Source: Lachnospiraceae bacterium (GTDB taxonomy: Bacteria > Bacillota > Clostridia > Lachnospirales > Lachnospiraceae). Taken from it: DNA of 64,000 bases. The stretch lies in assembly GCA_030526195.1 (NCBI GenBank), contig JAUNDG010000007.1, positions 1 through 64,000 on the forward strand. The letters are read 5' to 3'. Below are positions 8,826 to 19,800 of this stretch, piece by piece. The notes under the pieces are model-generated. The model was not told the origin of the DNA and did no database searches. It saw nothing but the letters and a program-made list of their open reading frames with translations. Made by a program: the position numbers and the translations under genes. Position 1 is the stretch's first letter. Every line of letters begins with the position of its first letter.

Positions 8826-11132
8826 ATGTTAAAAGCTGGATCAGTATTAGGTAATCGATATGAGATCGTCGGCCGCATCGGTTCGGGCGGCATGGCGGAT
8901 GTCTATAAAGCCAAAGACGGCAAGCTCAATCGCTTCGTGGCCGTGAAGGTCATGAAAGCCGAGTTTAAAAACAGCAGTGATTTCGTGAGAAAGTTCACTC
9001 GGGAGGCTCAGTCAGCCGCCGGGCTGGCCAACCAGAACATCGTCAATGTTTTCGATGTCGGCGATGACAACGGTGTGTACTACATCGTTATGGAACTGGT
9101 GGAAGGCATCACGCTGAAAGAATATATTGAAAAGAAGGGCAAGCTCAGTGTGCGTGAAGCCACCAGCATCGCCATTCAGGTATGTATGGGTCTTTCCGCC
9201 GCGCATACACACGGCATCATCCATCGTGATGTGAAGCCCCAGAACATCATCATTTCCACAAACGGCAAGGTGAAGGTCACAGACTTCGGTATCGCCCGGG
9301 CTGCCACCTCCAACACCATTTCCAGCAATGCCATGGGCTCTGTGCACTACAGTTCTCCGGAACAGGTGCGGGGGGGCTTTGCGGATGCCAAGTCGGATAT
9401 TTATTCTCTGGGTATCACCCTTTATGAAATGGTGACGGGCCGCGTCCCCTTCGACGGTGACACAACCGTGGCCATCGCCATCAAGCATCTGCAGGACGAG
9501 ATGGATTCTCCGTCCAAATACACACCGGACCTGCCCTATTCACTGGAGCAGATCATTTACAAATGTACACAGAAGAGTGCCGATCGCCGGTATGCCTCTG
9601 TTGACGATGTGATCGAAGATCTGAAGCGTTCCCTGGTGGAACCTAACGGCCACTTTGTGCAGCTGACACCGCTGTCCAATCATGCCCAGACCATTATGAT
9701 CTCACCGGCAGAGATGGCCGCCATCAAGGCCGGCACAGCCGAGAGCGAAAATGCACCCTCAGGCAATACTTATAACACCTCTCGTGTGGGCGCAGCCCCG
9801 GTTCAGGATGTCCGCAGCGATCTTTATGACGATGCGGATGACGACGAGGACGAGGATGATTATGTGAGACCCCGTCGCGACAGCCGCGACAAGGCCGGCA
9901 CCCGTTCGGGTCGCCAGAGCCGTGCCGCCCGTGATGATGACGACGGTATCTCCGGCGGTCTTGAAAAGGCCATGACCATTGGTGGTTTCATCGTCGGTGC
10001 CATCATCATCTGCATCCTCATTTTCTTTATCGGTCGTGCCGCCGGTCTTTTCCACTTCAACGGGGAAAAGAAGGAACCGGCTCAGCAGCCGGTGATCGAA
10101 CAGCCGGAAGAGCAGGAAACACCCATCGAGCAGCCTGAACTCATTCCTGTCCCGAGCATCATCGGTCTGACAGAGCAGGAGGCTCAGCAGGTGCTGGTCA
10201 ATATGGGTCTGGGTCTTAAGTATCAGGGCGAAGAAGCTTCTGATTCCGTACCGGAAGGCTGCATTGTCCGTCAGGATCCGGCCAACGGTGCTCAGGTTGA
10301 ACCGAACACCACCATTTACTATTACCGCAGCAGCGGTAAGGCCACCAGCCCGATTCCGAATGTGCTGGGTATGAGCTTAAGTGAAGCTGAAAGCCAGCTC
10401 TCCGCAGCCGGCTTTGCCAATATCAACAGAGAACAGACCGCCAGTGATTCTGTGCCTATCAACTGCATCATCGCTGTGTCTCCGGAACCGGGGACAGCCG
10501 TTGATCCCGCCACACCCATCACACTGATCGTCAGCACCGGCCCGAGCCCGGTGGCACCGCCGGAAGAAGGCCCGCAGCAGCCGGCCACAGGCGAGATGGT
10601 CATGCTCAACAGCTACACCGGTCTGCCGGAGGAAACAGCGGTAAACGCCGCCCGTAACCTGGGTCTTAACGTGGTCATCGAGCATGATTACACCACCGAG
10701 ATCGGTCTTGGCGAAGTCATCCGTCAGAACCCGGCCGGCGGCACACAGGTGCCCACCGGTTCCACAGTCACCTTTGTTATCAATACGGAAGGGGCCCAGG
10801 CGGCCCCGGCTGTTGAAGAACAGCCGGCTCCGGAAAGCCTGAATAATATGGAAGGCGCCTGGGTCTGCAATGCCCGTCTCGGCGCTCCGGAAAACTATCT
10901 GGGCGGTGCCTACCGGATCACCCTGGAACAGAAGGTGAACGGCGAGAGCCGCGAAAGCGTGGTGGTTGAGGGGAACACCATTTCCTTCCCCTACTCTCTG
11001 AAGATCAAAGGCGTCCCGGGTGTGTCCGAGGGAATCGTTCACCTTTATGAAAAGGTGGAAGGCTGGCCGGAAAATGACGGCTACAAGCTTCGGGCTAACT
11101 ATGAAAAGGGTGTCACATTTAAAGAGCCGTAA
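8826..11132 (+). CDS. pknB: PASTA-domain serine/threonine protein kinase PknB/PrkC
   Basis: Transmembrane kinase that senses peptidoglycan fragments or lipid II and controls cell wall and division. The kinase domain (about 10-275) has GSGGMADVY, VAVKVMK, HRDVKPQN, DFGIARA and SPEQ, so it should be active. An acidic/basic linker precedes a membrane helix at about 384-406. Outside are three PASTA repeats (about 441-508, 511-578 and 590-662) and an extra C-terminal domain of about 90 residues without a family I recognise. The linker Asp/Glu run near residues 338-350 and the Arg/Ser-rich stretch after it are plausible phosphorylation regions. Confidence 0.95.
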   Translation: MLKAGSVLGNRYEIVGRIGSGGMADVYKAKDGKLNRFVAVKVMKAEFKNSSDFVRKFTREAQSAAGLANQNIVNVFDVGDDNGVYYIVMELVEGITLKEYIEKKGKLSVREATSIAIQVCMGLSAAHTHGIIHRDVKPQNIIISTNGKVKVTDFGIARAATSNTISSNAMGSVHYSSPEQVRGGFADAKSDIYSLGITLYEMVTGRVPFDGDTTVAIAIKHLQDEMDSPSKYTPDLPYSLEQIIYKCTQKSADRRYASVDDVIEDLKRSLVEPNGHFVQLTPLSNHAQTIMISPAEMAAIKAGTAESENAPSGNTYNTSRVGAAPVQDVRSDLYDDADDDEDEDDYVRPRRDSRDKAGTRSGRQSRAARDDDDGISGGLEKAMTIGGFIVGAIIICILIFFIGRAAGLFHFNGEKKEPAQQPVIEQPEEQETPIEQPELIPVPSIIGLTEQEAQQVLVNMGLGLKYQGEEASDSVPEGCIVRQDPANGAQVEPNTTIYYYRSSGKATSPIPNVLGMSLSEAESQLSAAGFANINREQTASDSVPINCIIAVSPEPGTAVDPATPITLIVSTGPSPVAPPEEGPQQPATGEMVMLNSYTGLPEETAVNAARNLGLNVVIEHDYTTEIGLGEVIRQNPAGGTQVPTGSTVTFVINTEGAQAAPAVEEQPAPESLNNMEGAWVCNARLGAPENYLGGAYRITLEQKVNGESRESVVVEGNTISFPYSLKIKGVPGVSEGIVHLYEKVEGWPENDGYKLRANYEKGVTFKEP

Positions 11133-11144
11133 GGCAGAGAGATA

Positions 11145-12035
11145 ATGAAACAAGGTAAGATTATCAAAGGTATTGCCGGATTCTACTACGTATTTGTAGT
11201 AGGATCCGGTATTTATGAATGTAAGGCCAGAGGCATTTTCCGAAAACATAACCTGAAGCCTCTGGTGGGTGACGATGTCATGATCGAGGTGCTGGACGAA
11301 GAGAAGGCCCTCGGCAATCTGGTGGAGATCCTGCCCCGCAAAAATGCCCTGATCCGGCCGGCTTCGGCCAATGTGGACCAGGCGCTGATCATTTTCGCTC
11401 TGGAGGATCCCAAACCCAACGGTCTTTTGCTGGACCGTTTTCTCATCACCATGGCCAAGGCTGGTGTGCCCACGCTGGTGGCCTTTAACAAGCTGGACCT
11501 TGAGAAGGGTGATGAATTCCGCGATATCTGTGAGCAGTATGCCGATGCCGGCTGTGAGATCCTGGGGCTGTGCGTCCGGGAAAACCGCGGCGTTGAGGAA
11601 CTGCGTAAGAAGCTGAAGGGTAAGGTGACGGTGCTGGCCGGGCCTTCCGGTGTGGGGAAATCTTCCCTCACCAATGCGCTGCAGGACGAGATCCACATGG
11701 AAACCGGAGAGATCTCCCGCAAGCTGGCCCGAGGGAAAAATACCACCCGTCATGCTCAGATCATCCCTATTGCGGATGACAGCTTCCTGATGGACACGCC
11801 GGGTTTCACATCCTTTGACCTGGCGGATATGGCGAAGGAAGAACTGGGACAGTATTACCCCGAGTTTACGCCCTTCTTGTGCGACTGCTATTTCCAGGGC
11901 TGTGCTCACATCAATGAGCCCAAATGCGGCGTGAAGACGGCTCTTAAGGAGGGCAAGGTCTCGCCGGTGCGTTATCGCCATTATGTGTCTTTATATGAAG
12001 AACTTTACGAGATAGAAAAGAGGAGGTATCAGTGA
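11145..12035 (+). CDS. rsgA: Ribosome small subunit GTPase RsgA
   Basis: Circularly permuted GTPase acting late in 30S maturation. Order seen: N-terminal OB fold, NKLD (G4), GPSGVGKSS P-loop near residue 165, DTPGF (G3), and a C-terminal zinc knuckle with the CDC, CAH and later Cys spacing. Length of 296 residues is typical. It follows pknB by 12 bases, as in many Firmicutes, and its stop overlaps the rpe start. Confidence 0.95.
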   Translation: MKQGKIIKGIAGFYYVFVVGSGIYECKARGIFRKHNLKPLVGDDVMIEVLDEEKALGNLVEILPRKNALIRPASANVDQALIIFALEDPKPNGLLLDRFLITMAKAGVPTLVAFNKLDLEKGDEFRDICEQYADAGCEILGLCVRENRGVEELRKKLKGKVTVLAGPSGVGKSSLTNALQDEIHMETGEISRKLARGKNTTRHAQIIPIADDSFLMDTPGFTSFDLADMAKEELGQYYPEFTPFLCDCYFQGCAHINEPKCGVKTALKEGKVSPVRYRHYVSLYEELYEIEKRRYQ

Positions 12036-12691
12036 TGAACATTTTATCCCCGTCCGCTCTGTCAGCGGATTTTGCAAGACTCGGTGAGGATACGGCCCAG
12101 ATCGAGAAGGCCGGTGCTCCCTGGATCCACCTGGATGTTATGGACGGTCTCTTTGTGCCGAACATTTCCATCGGGATTCCGGTGATCGAATCTCTGCGGA
12201 AGGTATCCGATCTTTATTTCGACGTGCATCTCATGATCGAAGATCCGATTCGTTATATCGAGCATTTCGCCAAGGCCGGTGCTGACCATATCACCTTCCA
12301 CGTGGAAGCAGCCAAGGATCCGGCAGCGGTGCTTGAGAAGATCCGCGCCTGCGGCAAGAAGACCGGCATCACCTTAAAGCCGGCCACACCGCTGTCTGCC
12401 ATCGAGCCCTATCTCGATGAAGTGGATATGGTGCTCATCATGTCTGTGGAACCGGGCCACGGCGGCCAGGCTTACATCGACAGCTCCACCGATAAGATTG
12501 CTGAGCTGAAGGCCATGCGGGATGCCCGGGGGCTTCATTTCGATATCGAGGTGGACGGCGGCATCAAGAAGAACAATGTGGAAATGGTGCTGAAGGCCGG
12601 CGCCAATGTGATTGTGGCCGGCAGCGCTGTCTTCGGCGGCGATATTGAAGCCAATGTGAAGGATTTTCTTGAGATTTTTGATCGCGTATGA
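12035..12691 (+). CDS. rpe: Ribulose-phosphate 3-epimerase
   Basis: Interconverts ribulose 5-phosphate and xylulose 5-phosphate in the pentose phosphate pathway. The TIM barrel shows LDVMDGLFVPN, DVHLMI, SVEPGHGGQ and VDGGI, covering the metal and phosphate sites. AGGAGG sits 8 bases before ATG 12035; a GTG three bases earlier is also in frame. TGATG overlap with rsgA and ATGA overlap with thiN indicate translational coupling. Confidence 0.94.
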   Translation: MNILSPSALSADFARLGEDTAQIEKAGAPWIHLDVMDGLFVPNISIGIPVIESLRKVSDLYFDVHLMIEDPIRYIEHFAKAGADHITFHVEAAKDPAAVLEKIRACGKKTGITLKPATPLSAIEPYLDEVDMVLIMSVEPGHGGQAYIDSSTDKIAELKAMRDARGLHFDIEVDGGIKKNNVEMVLKAGANVIVAGSAVFGGDIEANVKDFLEIFDRV

Positions 12692-13338
12692 TTGGACTGA
12701 TTATCGGCGGCGGTTGCCTTGAGAGCGCCTTTTTAGAGGAGATGCTGGCCCGCTTTCCGGAGGCTGTGATCATCGCGGCGGACCGGGGGGCTGAGACCTT
12801 AAAGGCTGTGGGCCGTTATCCGGATTACATGTTGGGTGATTTTGACAGCGCTTCGGCGGAGACAAAATCATTTTTTGAAGCCTCCCGATGTCCCACGGAG
12901 GTTTATCCGGCGGAGAAGGATTTCACGGATACGGAAGCAGCCATTCGTAAAGCCCTGGCCATGGGCTGCGAGGAGCTGTGGCTGTTGGGTATGACCGGCG
13001 GCCGGTTGGACCATTTCCTGGCTAACGTGCACAACCTGCTACTGCCCCTGGAGGCGGGGGTGCGGGCGGTGATCGCCGATCCCCAGAATCGTATCAGCCT
13101 GCTGGATGGGCGGACGGTTGTGCGGAAAGATGAGGCCTTTGGCCGCTACATTTCCTTCCTGCCTCTGACCGACCGGGTGGAAGGACTCACCCTGGAGGGT
13201 TTCCGTTACCCCCTCAACAAGTGCTCGCTCGGAAAGGGCATCAGCCTGTGTGTGAGCAATGAAATGGCCGAAAATGAGGCTATCGTCTCTTTTGACGGCG
13301 GAATCCTGATGATGATTCAGTCAAAAGACAGAAAATAA
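12688..13338 (+). CDS. thiN: Thiamine pyrophosphokinase
   Basis: Converts thiamine to thiamine diphosphate with ATP. The 216 residues include GDFDSAS, DFTDTEAA and GMTGGRLDHFLANV, the family's nucleotide and thiamine motifs. It ends the housekeeping run and is followed by an intrinsic terminator at 13377-13410. No TPP riboswitch was seen, which fits salvage as part of a constitutive operon. Confidence 0.93.
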   Translation: MIGLIIGGGCLESAFLEEMLARFPEAVIIAADRGAETLKAVGRYPDYMLGDFDSASAETKSFFEASRCPTEVYPAEKDFTDTEAAIRKALAMGCEELWLLGMTGGRLDHFLANVHNLLLPLEAGVRAVIADPQNRISLLDGRTVVRKDEAFGRYISFLPLTDRVEGLTLEGFRYPLNKCSLGKGISLCVSNEMAENEAIVSFDGGILMMIQSKDRK

Positions 13339-13376
13339 AAAATATTTTTGTCTATTGTGACTAAAAATGACAAATT

Positions 13377-13410
13377 CCCTTTCTGGCACTAACGGCCGGA
13401 AAGGGTTTTT
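13377..13410 (+). terminator. Intrinsic terminator after thiN
   Basis: CCCTTTCTGGC (13377-13387) pairs with GCCGGAAAGGG (13395-13405), one G-U pair, and TTTTT follows. It closes the murE-thiN run. The promoter of the next gene begins directly after it. Confidence 0.85.
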
Positions 13411-13413
13411 CTA

Positions 13414-13419
13414 TATACT
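13414..13419 (+). promoter_or_regulatory. -10 element of the first CWB2 gene
   Basis: TATACT followed by GATA, 76 bases before the ATG at 13496. The same TATACTG(A/T)TA string stands at nearly the same distance before the other two paralogs (16807 and 21094). A clear -35 is not visible here because the thiN terminator occupies that space. Confidence 0.6.
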
Positions 13420-13495
13420 GATAATAAATCTATGTATCTGTCAACATGTTTATGAGTTGTCACAGGAAAACGCAATGATAAACGGGAGGAAGCCT

Positions 13496-16492
13496 ATGAA
13501 AATGGTGATCGATGGCCGTCGAAAGGTTCTGGCGGCGCTTCTGGCATTTGTGATGATCTTCGCCCTGACGGCAGCGGCCCGGCCGCAGAATGCCTGGGCT
13601 GATGAGGAAGACCCGACTAATGCCGCAGCCGCTGAAGCGGAAGATGATAGCAGCGCAGCAATTGCTGAGGACGAGCCTGACACAGCAGTTGCAGAAGATG
13701 AGGTGAACACTGGTACTGCTGAAGGGGAGGATGTGTCTGATGCAGCCACCTCCGAAGCGGACGATGAGACCAATACCGCTGCCATAGAAGAGGTAGATGT
13801 CTACTTTGATTTCTATCACGCCGACTGGGATTTCGGTGAATCCGCTGTAGAAGACAGCTATGATGCGGAATTCTATTTCTCGGCATCTATGTCTGACAAA
13901 ACCGTGAGAGAAGTGCTGACCGAGGATGACTATCTCATATCAGCCCGTACACCCAAGTATAAAAACGGTGACCGAACCTTCAAGGGCTGGGCTCTGGCGG
14001 TTTATGATACCTCAGAAGATGAATATCTTTACGATGATTATTTCGAAGCGGTGCCGGTGACCGGCGGTCGTATTTACAGTTGGAATGACCTGTTAGGGAT
14101 GAAGATATCCGAGCTGGCCAACCTGGCATCATACATCGATTCTGATGGCTATGCAGAGGTGTGCTTCTGCCCGGTCTGGCAGGAACCGGCCTCTGATTAT
14201 CTGGTCATCCTGACCATGGAACTGCAGAATGCCACCATGTGGTTTTCCCGCCTTGTGGGCGGTGATGAGATTCATGCCAAAGCCTACTATGCTTACGAAG
14301 AGGTCCTGCCCCGGTCCATGAATACTGTGGCGGAAGGCCTTGCCGCACTTGATGATTTGCTGGAATTTGAAACACCGATCTGGTCTGAAGATTCTGCCAT
14401 CAAAGCAACATTTAAGGATTGGATCAAATGCGGCCGGGACGATGACGGTTCCTTTATCCGCAATCCCCAGGATCGGTTGAATTTCCAGTCGGTGGATGGT
14501 GTCAGCTACACCGCTGACAATATCCTGGCGATGCCGATCCCGAAAGATAAGGCGATCACCCGCATGGATTTCGGCGCCAGATGGGAATTTGAAAACACCG
14601 GTGAAGATTTTGAAGAAAAGCATATTGCCGGCACCAATGCCCTGCTGGTGGACGCCAACGGCGGTGTGATGAACACGACGGTGGAAGTTTCAGGCGGCAG
14701 CCCCGTTGATGTTTCGGGAAAATATATCTTTGCTGACGGCAGAAAAGACAATCCTGATGTGGTGAATCGCGGTAGCCTGACTCTGACAGACCCGGTGCGC
14801 AAGGGCTATGTTTTCCAGGGCTGGGCAGTTTTTCCGGTGAAACAGGCTTCCTATTATAACTGTGAAGAGTGGGCGGATACCGGCGATGAAGTGATCATTG
14901 GGACCACCGGTCAGGTGATGACACAGATTTATACGGTTAAGGGACTGCCCGACAGCCCCCTTACGGTGGTGGGATCCGCGGACGCCAACGCTATCAGATT
15001 GAATGTGGCGAACAATCCCAGTGTTTACCTCAAAGCCATGTGGGGACTGGATGAGACCCATTTTTCCATCACAACCACGGAAATGACGGAGCTGACGCCG
15101 GAACTGAAGCGTCATTACAACTCCATGGATGATCTGAAGAGCACGTTCCTCAGCCGCCTGTCTTATCTGACTTCTCGATTTGACTTTGATCGGGCCAGAT
15201 TTGCCTTCCCGCAGGTGAGTGTCCGGTACAGAGAAAATGAAGGGGCCGAGTGGACACCGCTTTCTCAGGAAGAACAACTTGAAAAACTGGATGGCCTCGA
15301 TCTGACACTTCAGCTGCCGGCGGGCTTCAAGCCGGAAATGAGTCTTTATGTGTATCAGATTCGTTTCAATTCCGCGGGCACGGATTATTTTGAACTGATC
15401 GAGCCGTTGGCGATCAGCGATGACAGCGTTTTCGTGCGGGTCGATGATGCCTCACTCTTTGCCATCATCTGTTCCAACAAAACACCGATCAACAGTCATA
15501 CCCTGGCAGGGGCGGGCCGTTATGATACCTGCGCCGCCATCGCCAAAGAACTTTATAAGGAAATGGAGAAGCCCTCAGCAGCTGTCTTCGTCACCGGCGA
15601 TAACTTCCCGGATGCCCTCACAGCCAACGGTCTGGCCGGTGCGATGGGTGATTACGGCATTCCGGTCCTGATGATCAAACGCACTAAGGTGCCGGATGCC
15701 ATCAAGAACCTGCTGGTCAATGACTGGAAGAAATCCGTCAAGACCGCCTATGTGGTGGGCGGCGGCTTTGAAACCTCTGTTTTTAATGACCTGAAAGCTC
15801 TGGGCATCACCACCGTCAACAATGATCTGAAGGGGACCGATCGCTATAAGACAGCGGATGCCGTTCTGAAATTCGGTATGGACAATCGCCTGTTCAACAC
15901 AGACACCCTGGTGGTGGCCACCGGTGCCAAGGCGGCGGATGCCCTGTCCATGTCCAGCTATTGTTATGCTAATGGTTATCCCATGGTACTGGCCAATAAG
16001 TACGGTGTCATAAAGGATGAGACAAAGGCTCTGCTGAACAGATACAAATTCAAACGTGTGATCGTGGCCGGCGCCGAGAGCTGCTGCAAGACATCCGAAC
16101 TGGAGGCTTTAGGCTACACAGCGAAGAAGGGCAACCTGATCCGTCTGTGGGGTGAGGATCGATATGCCACCTCTGTGGCCATCGCCGCCTTCTTTGCTTC
16201 TGAATGCGGACCCTTCGGCAAGAAGTATGATGGCCTGTGTCTGGCTCCCGGCGGTGATGCCAACTTCCCGGATGCGCTGGTGGGCGGCATGCTGGCCGGT
16301 TTCAATCACCAGCCCATGCTCCTGGTGGGCGCCGGTGCCTCCAGCACCAAGTCCTATACCTTCCTGGAGGAACGTCTGATCGATAATCAGCACACCACTA
16401 ATATCTATGCCCTGGGCTTCTGTAAAGATCCCTCCATCGCCAACCGGATCCGGGCAAGCCTTAATAAGATCAATCACGTGGAGGCACTCTAA
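13496..16492 (+). CDS. Secreted CWB2-repeat cell wall protein, paralog 1
   Basis: Predicted surface protein of 998 residues. A signal peptide (MKMVIDGRRKVLAALLAF..., cut near NAWA) leads to an acidic Ala/Glu/Asp-rich stretch (about 35-100). InlB/Flg_new-like modules follow, with RTFKGWA and RKGYVFQGWA, and three CWB2 repeats (about 667-995) that in clostridia anchor proteins non-covalently to a wall polymer. I chose ATG 13496 over an upstream in-frame start because GGGAGGA lies 5 bases before it and the terminator and promoter lie upstream. It is shorter than its two downstream paralogs, lacking part of their N-terminal region. The function of the N-terminal part is unknown; adhesion or S-layer role is a guess. 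Confidence 0.88.
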   Translation: MKMVIDGRRKVLAALLAFVMIFALTAAARPQNAWADEEDPTNAAAAEAEDDSSAAIAEDEPDTAVAEDEVNTGTAEGEDVSDAATSEADDETNTAAIEEVDVYFDFYHADWDFGESAVEDSYDAEFYFSASMSDKTVREVLTEDDYLISARTPKYKNGDRTFKGWALAVYDTSEDEYLYDDYFEAVPVTGGRIYSWNDLLGMKISELANLASYIDSDGYAEVCFCPVWQEPASDYLVILTMELQNATMWFSRLVGGDEIHAKAYYAYEEVLPRSMNTVAEGLAALDDLLEFETPIWSEDSAIKATFKDWIKCGRDDDGSFIRNPQDRLNFQSVDGVSYTADNILAMPIPKDKAITRMDFGARWEFENTGEDFEEKHIAGTNALLVDANGGVMNTTVEVSGGSPVDVSGKYIFADGRKDNPDVVNRGSLTLTDPVRKGYVFQGWAVFPVKQASYYNCEEWADTGDEVIIGTTGQVMTQIYTVKGLPDSPLTVVGSADANAIRLNVANNPSVYLKAMWGLDETHFSITTTEMTELTPELKRHYNSMDDLKSTFLSRLSYLTSRFDFDRARFAFPQVSVRYRENEGAEWTPLSQEEQLEKLDGLDLTLQLPAGFKPEMSLYVYQIRFNSAGTDYFELIEPLAISDDSVFVRVDDASLFAIICSNKTPINSHTLAGAGRYDTCAAIAKELYKEMEKPSAAVFVTGDNFPDALTANGLAGAMGDYGIPVLMIKRTKVPDAIKNLLVNDWKKSVKTAYVVGGGFETSVFNDLKALGITTVNNDLKGTDRYKTADAVLKFGMDNRLFNTDTLVVATGAKAADALSMSSYCYANGYPMVLANKYGVIKDETKALLNRYKFKRVIVAGAESCCKTSELEALGYTAKKGNLIRLWGEDRYATSVAIAAFFASECGPFGKKYDGLCLAPGGDANFPDALVGGMLAGFNHQPMLLVGAGASSTKSYTFLEERLIDNQHTTNIYALGFCKDPSIANRIRASLNKINHVEAL

Positions 16493-16806
16493 GGTAATGC
16501 GCGATGCGACGAAAATAGTTTTGCATCGGATGCGCAGCAGTTACGGTGCGTGAGGCGCGCATCATTCATAAGACATGACACACCCTTGTCGTGAACAACT
16601 CATAGAAGGTCCCCTGCTCGTGGTGAAAGCCCGGGCGGGGGATCTCTATGGGATAAGGTATCGGTTTTCAATGACGGATCGGAAGTCAAGTCGAATTATT
16701 TCCCCAAATACGTTGCCGGGGGAGAAAATGGGGTGGCTCTTTTGGATACTTCGCCAAAAACAGGGACAGGGTGCCGATGTGCCTTTATCAATGTGTGTTA
16801 TTTTTG
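16493..16806. other. Intergenic stretch between CWB2 paralogs 1 and 2
   Basis: No gene is evident. A nested imperfect hairpin at 16499-16535 (GCGC-GATGC arms with matching GCATC and GCGC) is a possible terminator without a T tract. Around 16613-16652 a C-rich and a G-rich stretch could pair weakly. The right end carries the promoter of the next gene. Confidence 0.5.
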
Positions 16807-16812
16807 TATACT
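16784..16812 (+). promoter_or_regulatory. Promoter of CWB2 paralog 2
   Basis: TTTATC (16784-16789), a 17-base spacer and TATACT (16807-16812), then GATATC; ATG is 80 bases on. The -35 region CCTTTATC resembles CCTTTACC at the same place before paralog 3, supporting shared control. Confidence 0.6.
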
Positions 16813-16891
16813 GATATCACATGATTTCTGCTGATGATGGGAAACACATAACCAGCTGTAAAAAAGGGAATCAAAAAAAAGGAGGATACTT

Positions 16892-19800
16892 ATGAAAATG
16901 ATTGCTGACTGGCGTAAGAAAGGCCTGGCGGCGCTTTTGGCGTTCGTAATGGCGCTTTCGCTGATGGTCGCGGCCTTCCCGCTGAATGTGCGGGCTGAGG
17001 GCGAACCGCTGCCCCCTGATATGGGAAACCCCGCCCCGGAACTGACGGGAAACGGTGAGCCCGATGGCAATGGCGTTAACGGACCCGTGATCACGTTCCA
17101 TTTCCCGGATGGTTGGACCATCAATTATGCAACGGAGTTTAGCGATGAGAGCGGAACAGCTGTGGCTTTGGGAGACCTTCTGCGGGAAAAGCCCATTTCC
17201 TACACCGATGAACACGAGCATGTGATTCAGTCGGTGGGCGATCTGATCGCTGTGATCGGTGAGTCGGTATATGATGCGCCGGAAATTCTCGGCTTATACT
17301 CAGTCGCCGGCCAGCACGTGACGGATGCGATACAGATTCGCTACTTTGATGAAGATATTAGCGTTTATCCCAAGTTCAAAGGTCTGAAGGTCTATGAGCT
17401 GACCGCGACGATCGATGATCCGGATGAAAAGCTGGGTGATGAGACGCACTGGATGGAAACGCTTCTCGAGGATGTGGCCTTATCTGATTACGGCAGATCC
17501 TTCTACGTGGATGAAGAGACCAATGATTTTGTCACCACAGCCTTCACAAATGTGAAAACCATTTGCGCTGCCGCCGGCTGGTATTCTGCTGAAACAACGG
17601 CGGCACCGTCTGACAGGACCAATATCATATTAGAGGTGGCTCATAAATACGATCGTATTATCGCCACCAGTCTGTTCCGTGTCAGTGACACGGCAGAATG
17701 GTATGCTTTTAATAATGAACTTTATGTCACATCAGCCACCACACTGGCGCAGGCTCTGGCACAGAGCGGTGAAAAACTGTTAAGAGGTGAGTCAAGAGTC
17801 GGTGCTGATGTCCTGGGCTGGTCAAAGGTTATCTATGACACCAACGGCGAGCCGATCCGGGATGCCATGACCTATGAGTATCTCCTGGAGGACAAGGTTT
17901 ACACAACGGCGGAACTGTTAGCACTGCCTGTGGCATCTGTCAAAAATTTCCATTTCGTCCTGCGCACGGCCGATGTGGATCAATTGGGAATCTGCATTGA
18001 CAATGGCGAAGCCTCCTGGCCCATCTATGAGATGGAATGGGTTCAGACCGGTGAGGACGAGTGGAGCCAGGAACGTGTCTGCTATCCGCAGCAGGGACGG
18101 GCTTACGAAACAATCCCGGATGTCAGCGGCACATTCGGCCAGATTCTGACAGCCTGCGACATTTCCACAGATCGAACAGATCTGGAATACAATTTTGGGG
18201 AAAGAACCTTCAAGGGCTGGTCCTTTGCAAAGATCGATCCCAAGTATAATCAGCCGATGTATGATGAGTCCTGGGAAGTTGTGCCGGAAGAGGGTGCCGA
18301 GGTTTACACCTGGGAACAGCTGCAGGCATTGCCTATGAGTACACTGAAGGCCCATGCTGTTGAGGATAGATTCGGCGGTGTGCCGCAGGTATTCCTCTGT
18401 GCGGTTTGGGAAGAACCGGCTTCACAGTATGTCTTCCCCTTTGAGATCTCGCTGAGAGGTGGTTCGATGACGTACACTTATCAGCAGGAAAACTCTATTG
18501 ATGATGACGGCAACCCGGTTTATGAGAACCGGACAGAAACCAGCTGGGGTCTGAGCGCTCCGGTGCCGCGCACGATGACAAAGGTTTCGGATATCCTTAA
18601 AGCTACCTTTGGGTTTATCCGCTTTGATACCGCGCCGAGCATGACCGACGGCAACGGCCAGCCCGTCGATTTCCTGGGCTTCGTTCGGGCGGAAACTGAC
18701 AGCAACGGGATGCCGATCGAAGATGAAGACAGCCCCGGTAATGTCAAATCAAAAGACGGCAATATTTACACCGTTGAAGAGATGCTCAATTATGTGATCC
18801 CCGATGCTCAGTCCGCAAAAGATGTTGTGTTTGCCGCTATCTGGGATTTCAAGTATACGCCCGCCCCGGGAGCCGTGGCGAGATTTGAGGGTGTTGATGC
18901 CCTTCTGATCGACGGCAATCATGGTTTTGAAACACTGAGTGTCAAAACACCCTCAAACGAAACATTTACAGAAACCAGTCAGTATTTCTTTGCCGATAAT
19001 CGGACCGAAGATCGTGATGCGATCAACCGCGGCAGCATTACCCTGGCAGACCCTGTGCGTCAAGGTTATGTCTTTGAAGGCTGGGAGGTTTACCGCGTTG
19101 ACAAGGTCATCTACTATGGCAGCGACATCCCTGTCTCAATACCGGCGGGTGAAGAGCTGATCGGCGCTGAAAAGTATGAGGATAATGATCAGACGCCTCC
19201 GGAAGTATTCTACCGGTATTACACAGTCAGAGGGCGGGTCAATGCCCCGGAAGCTCTTATGAGCACAGCTGATGTGAATGCCAATATTCTGCCGCATCCG
19301 GAGCAGTACGGCAGTATTCATCTGAAAGCAAAATGGAAGCTTGATGACAGCCGATTTAAGATTCAGACCGAAGACATCACAGAAATGTCAACCCCGATGG
19401 CTCAGCACCATGCGTCACTTGAAGATTTCAGAACATGGTGTATTGAGTTACTGGTCAACGGTCGTTACATCCCCCGCCTTGATGGGGATAATGCCCTGGC
19501 CGTGATGAAGCAGGTGGATGTCTATCATCGGACTTCTGCAGATGCCGATTGGGAACAGCTTTCTGACGAAGACCAGGCTGATGTCATGGACTTTATTGAT
19601 GTTGTCCTGCCGCTGCCGGAAGGCTATAAGCCGGGCATGACGATCAGCGTTCTTCATGTCAAGTATGTTGATAATGGTGCATCCGATTTTTCACGAGACT
19701 GGGATGTCTTCATGAACGAAGATATTGAATTTGTTGATGACTCCCATATTAAGGTTGTGGCTGACACCACATCACCCTTCGTGGTGGTGGCCGGTAACCT

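Noticed and set aside
10377..11981. 534-codon antisense frame across pknB and rsgA
   Set aside because: It spans two well-supported genes on the other strand and has no recognisable domain or start signal.
13367..13495. Upstream extension of CWB2 paralog 1
   Set aside because: It would begin inside the thiN terminator and before the -10 element. The signal peptide and ribosome binding site fit ATG 13496.
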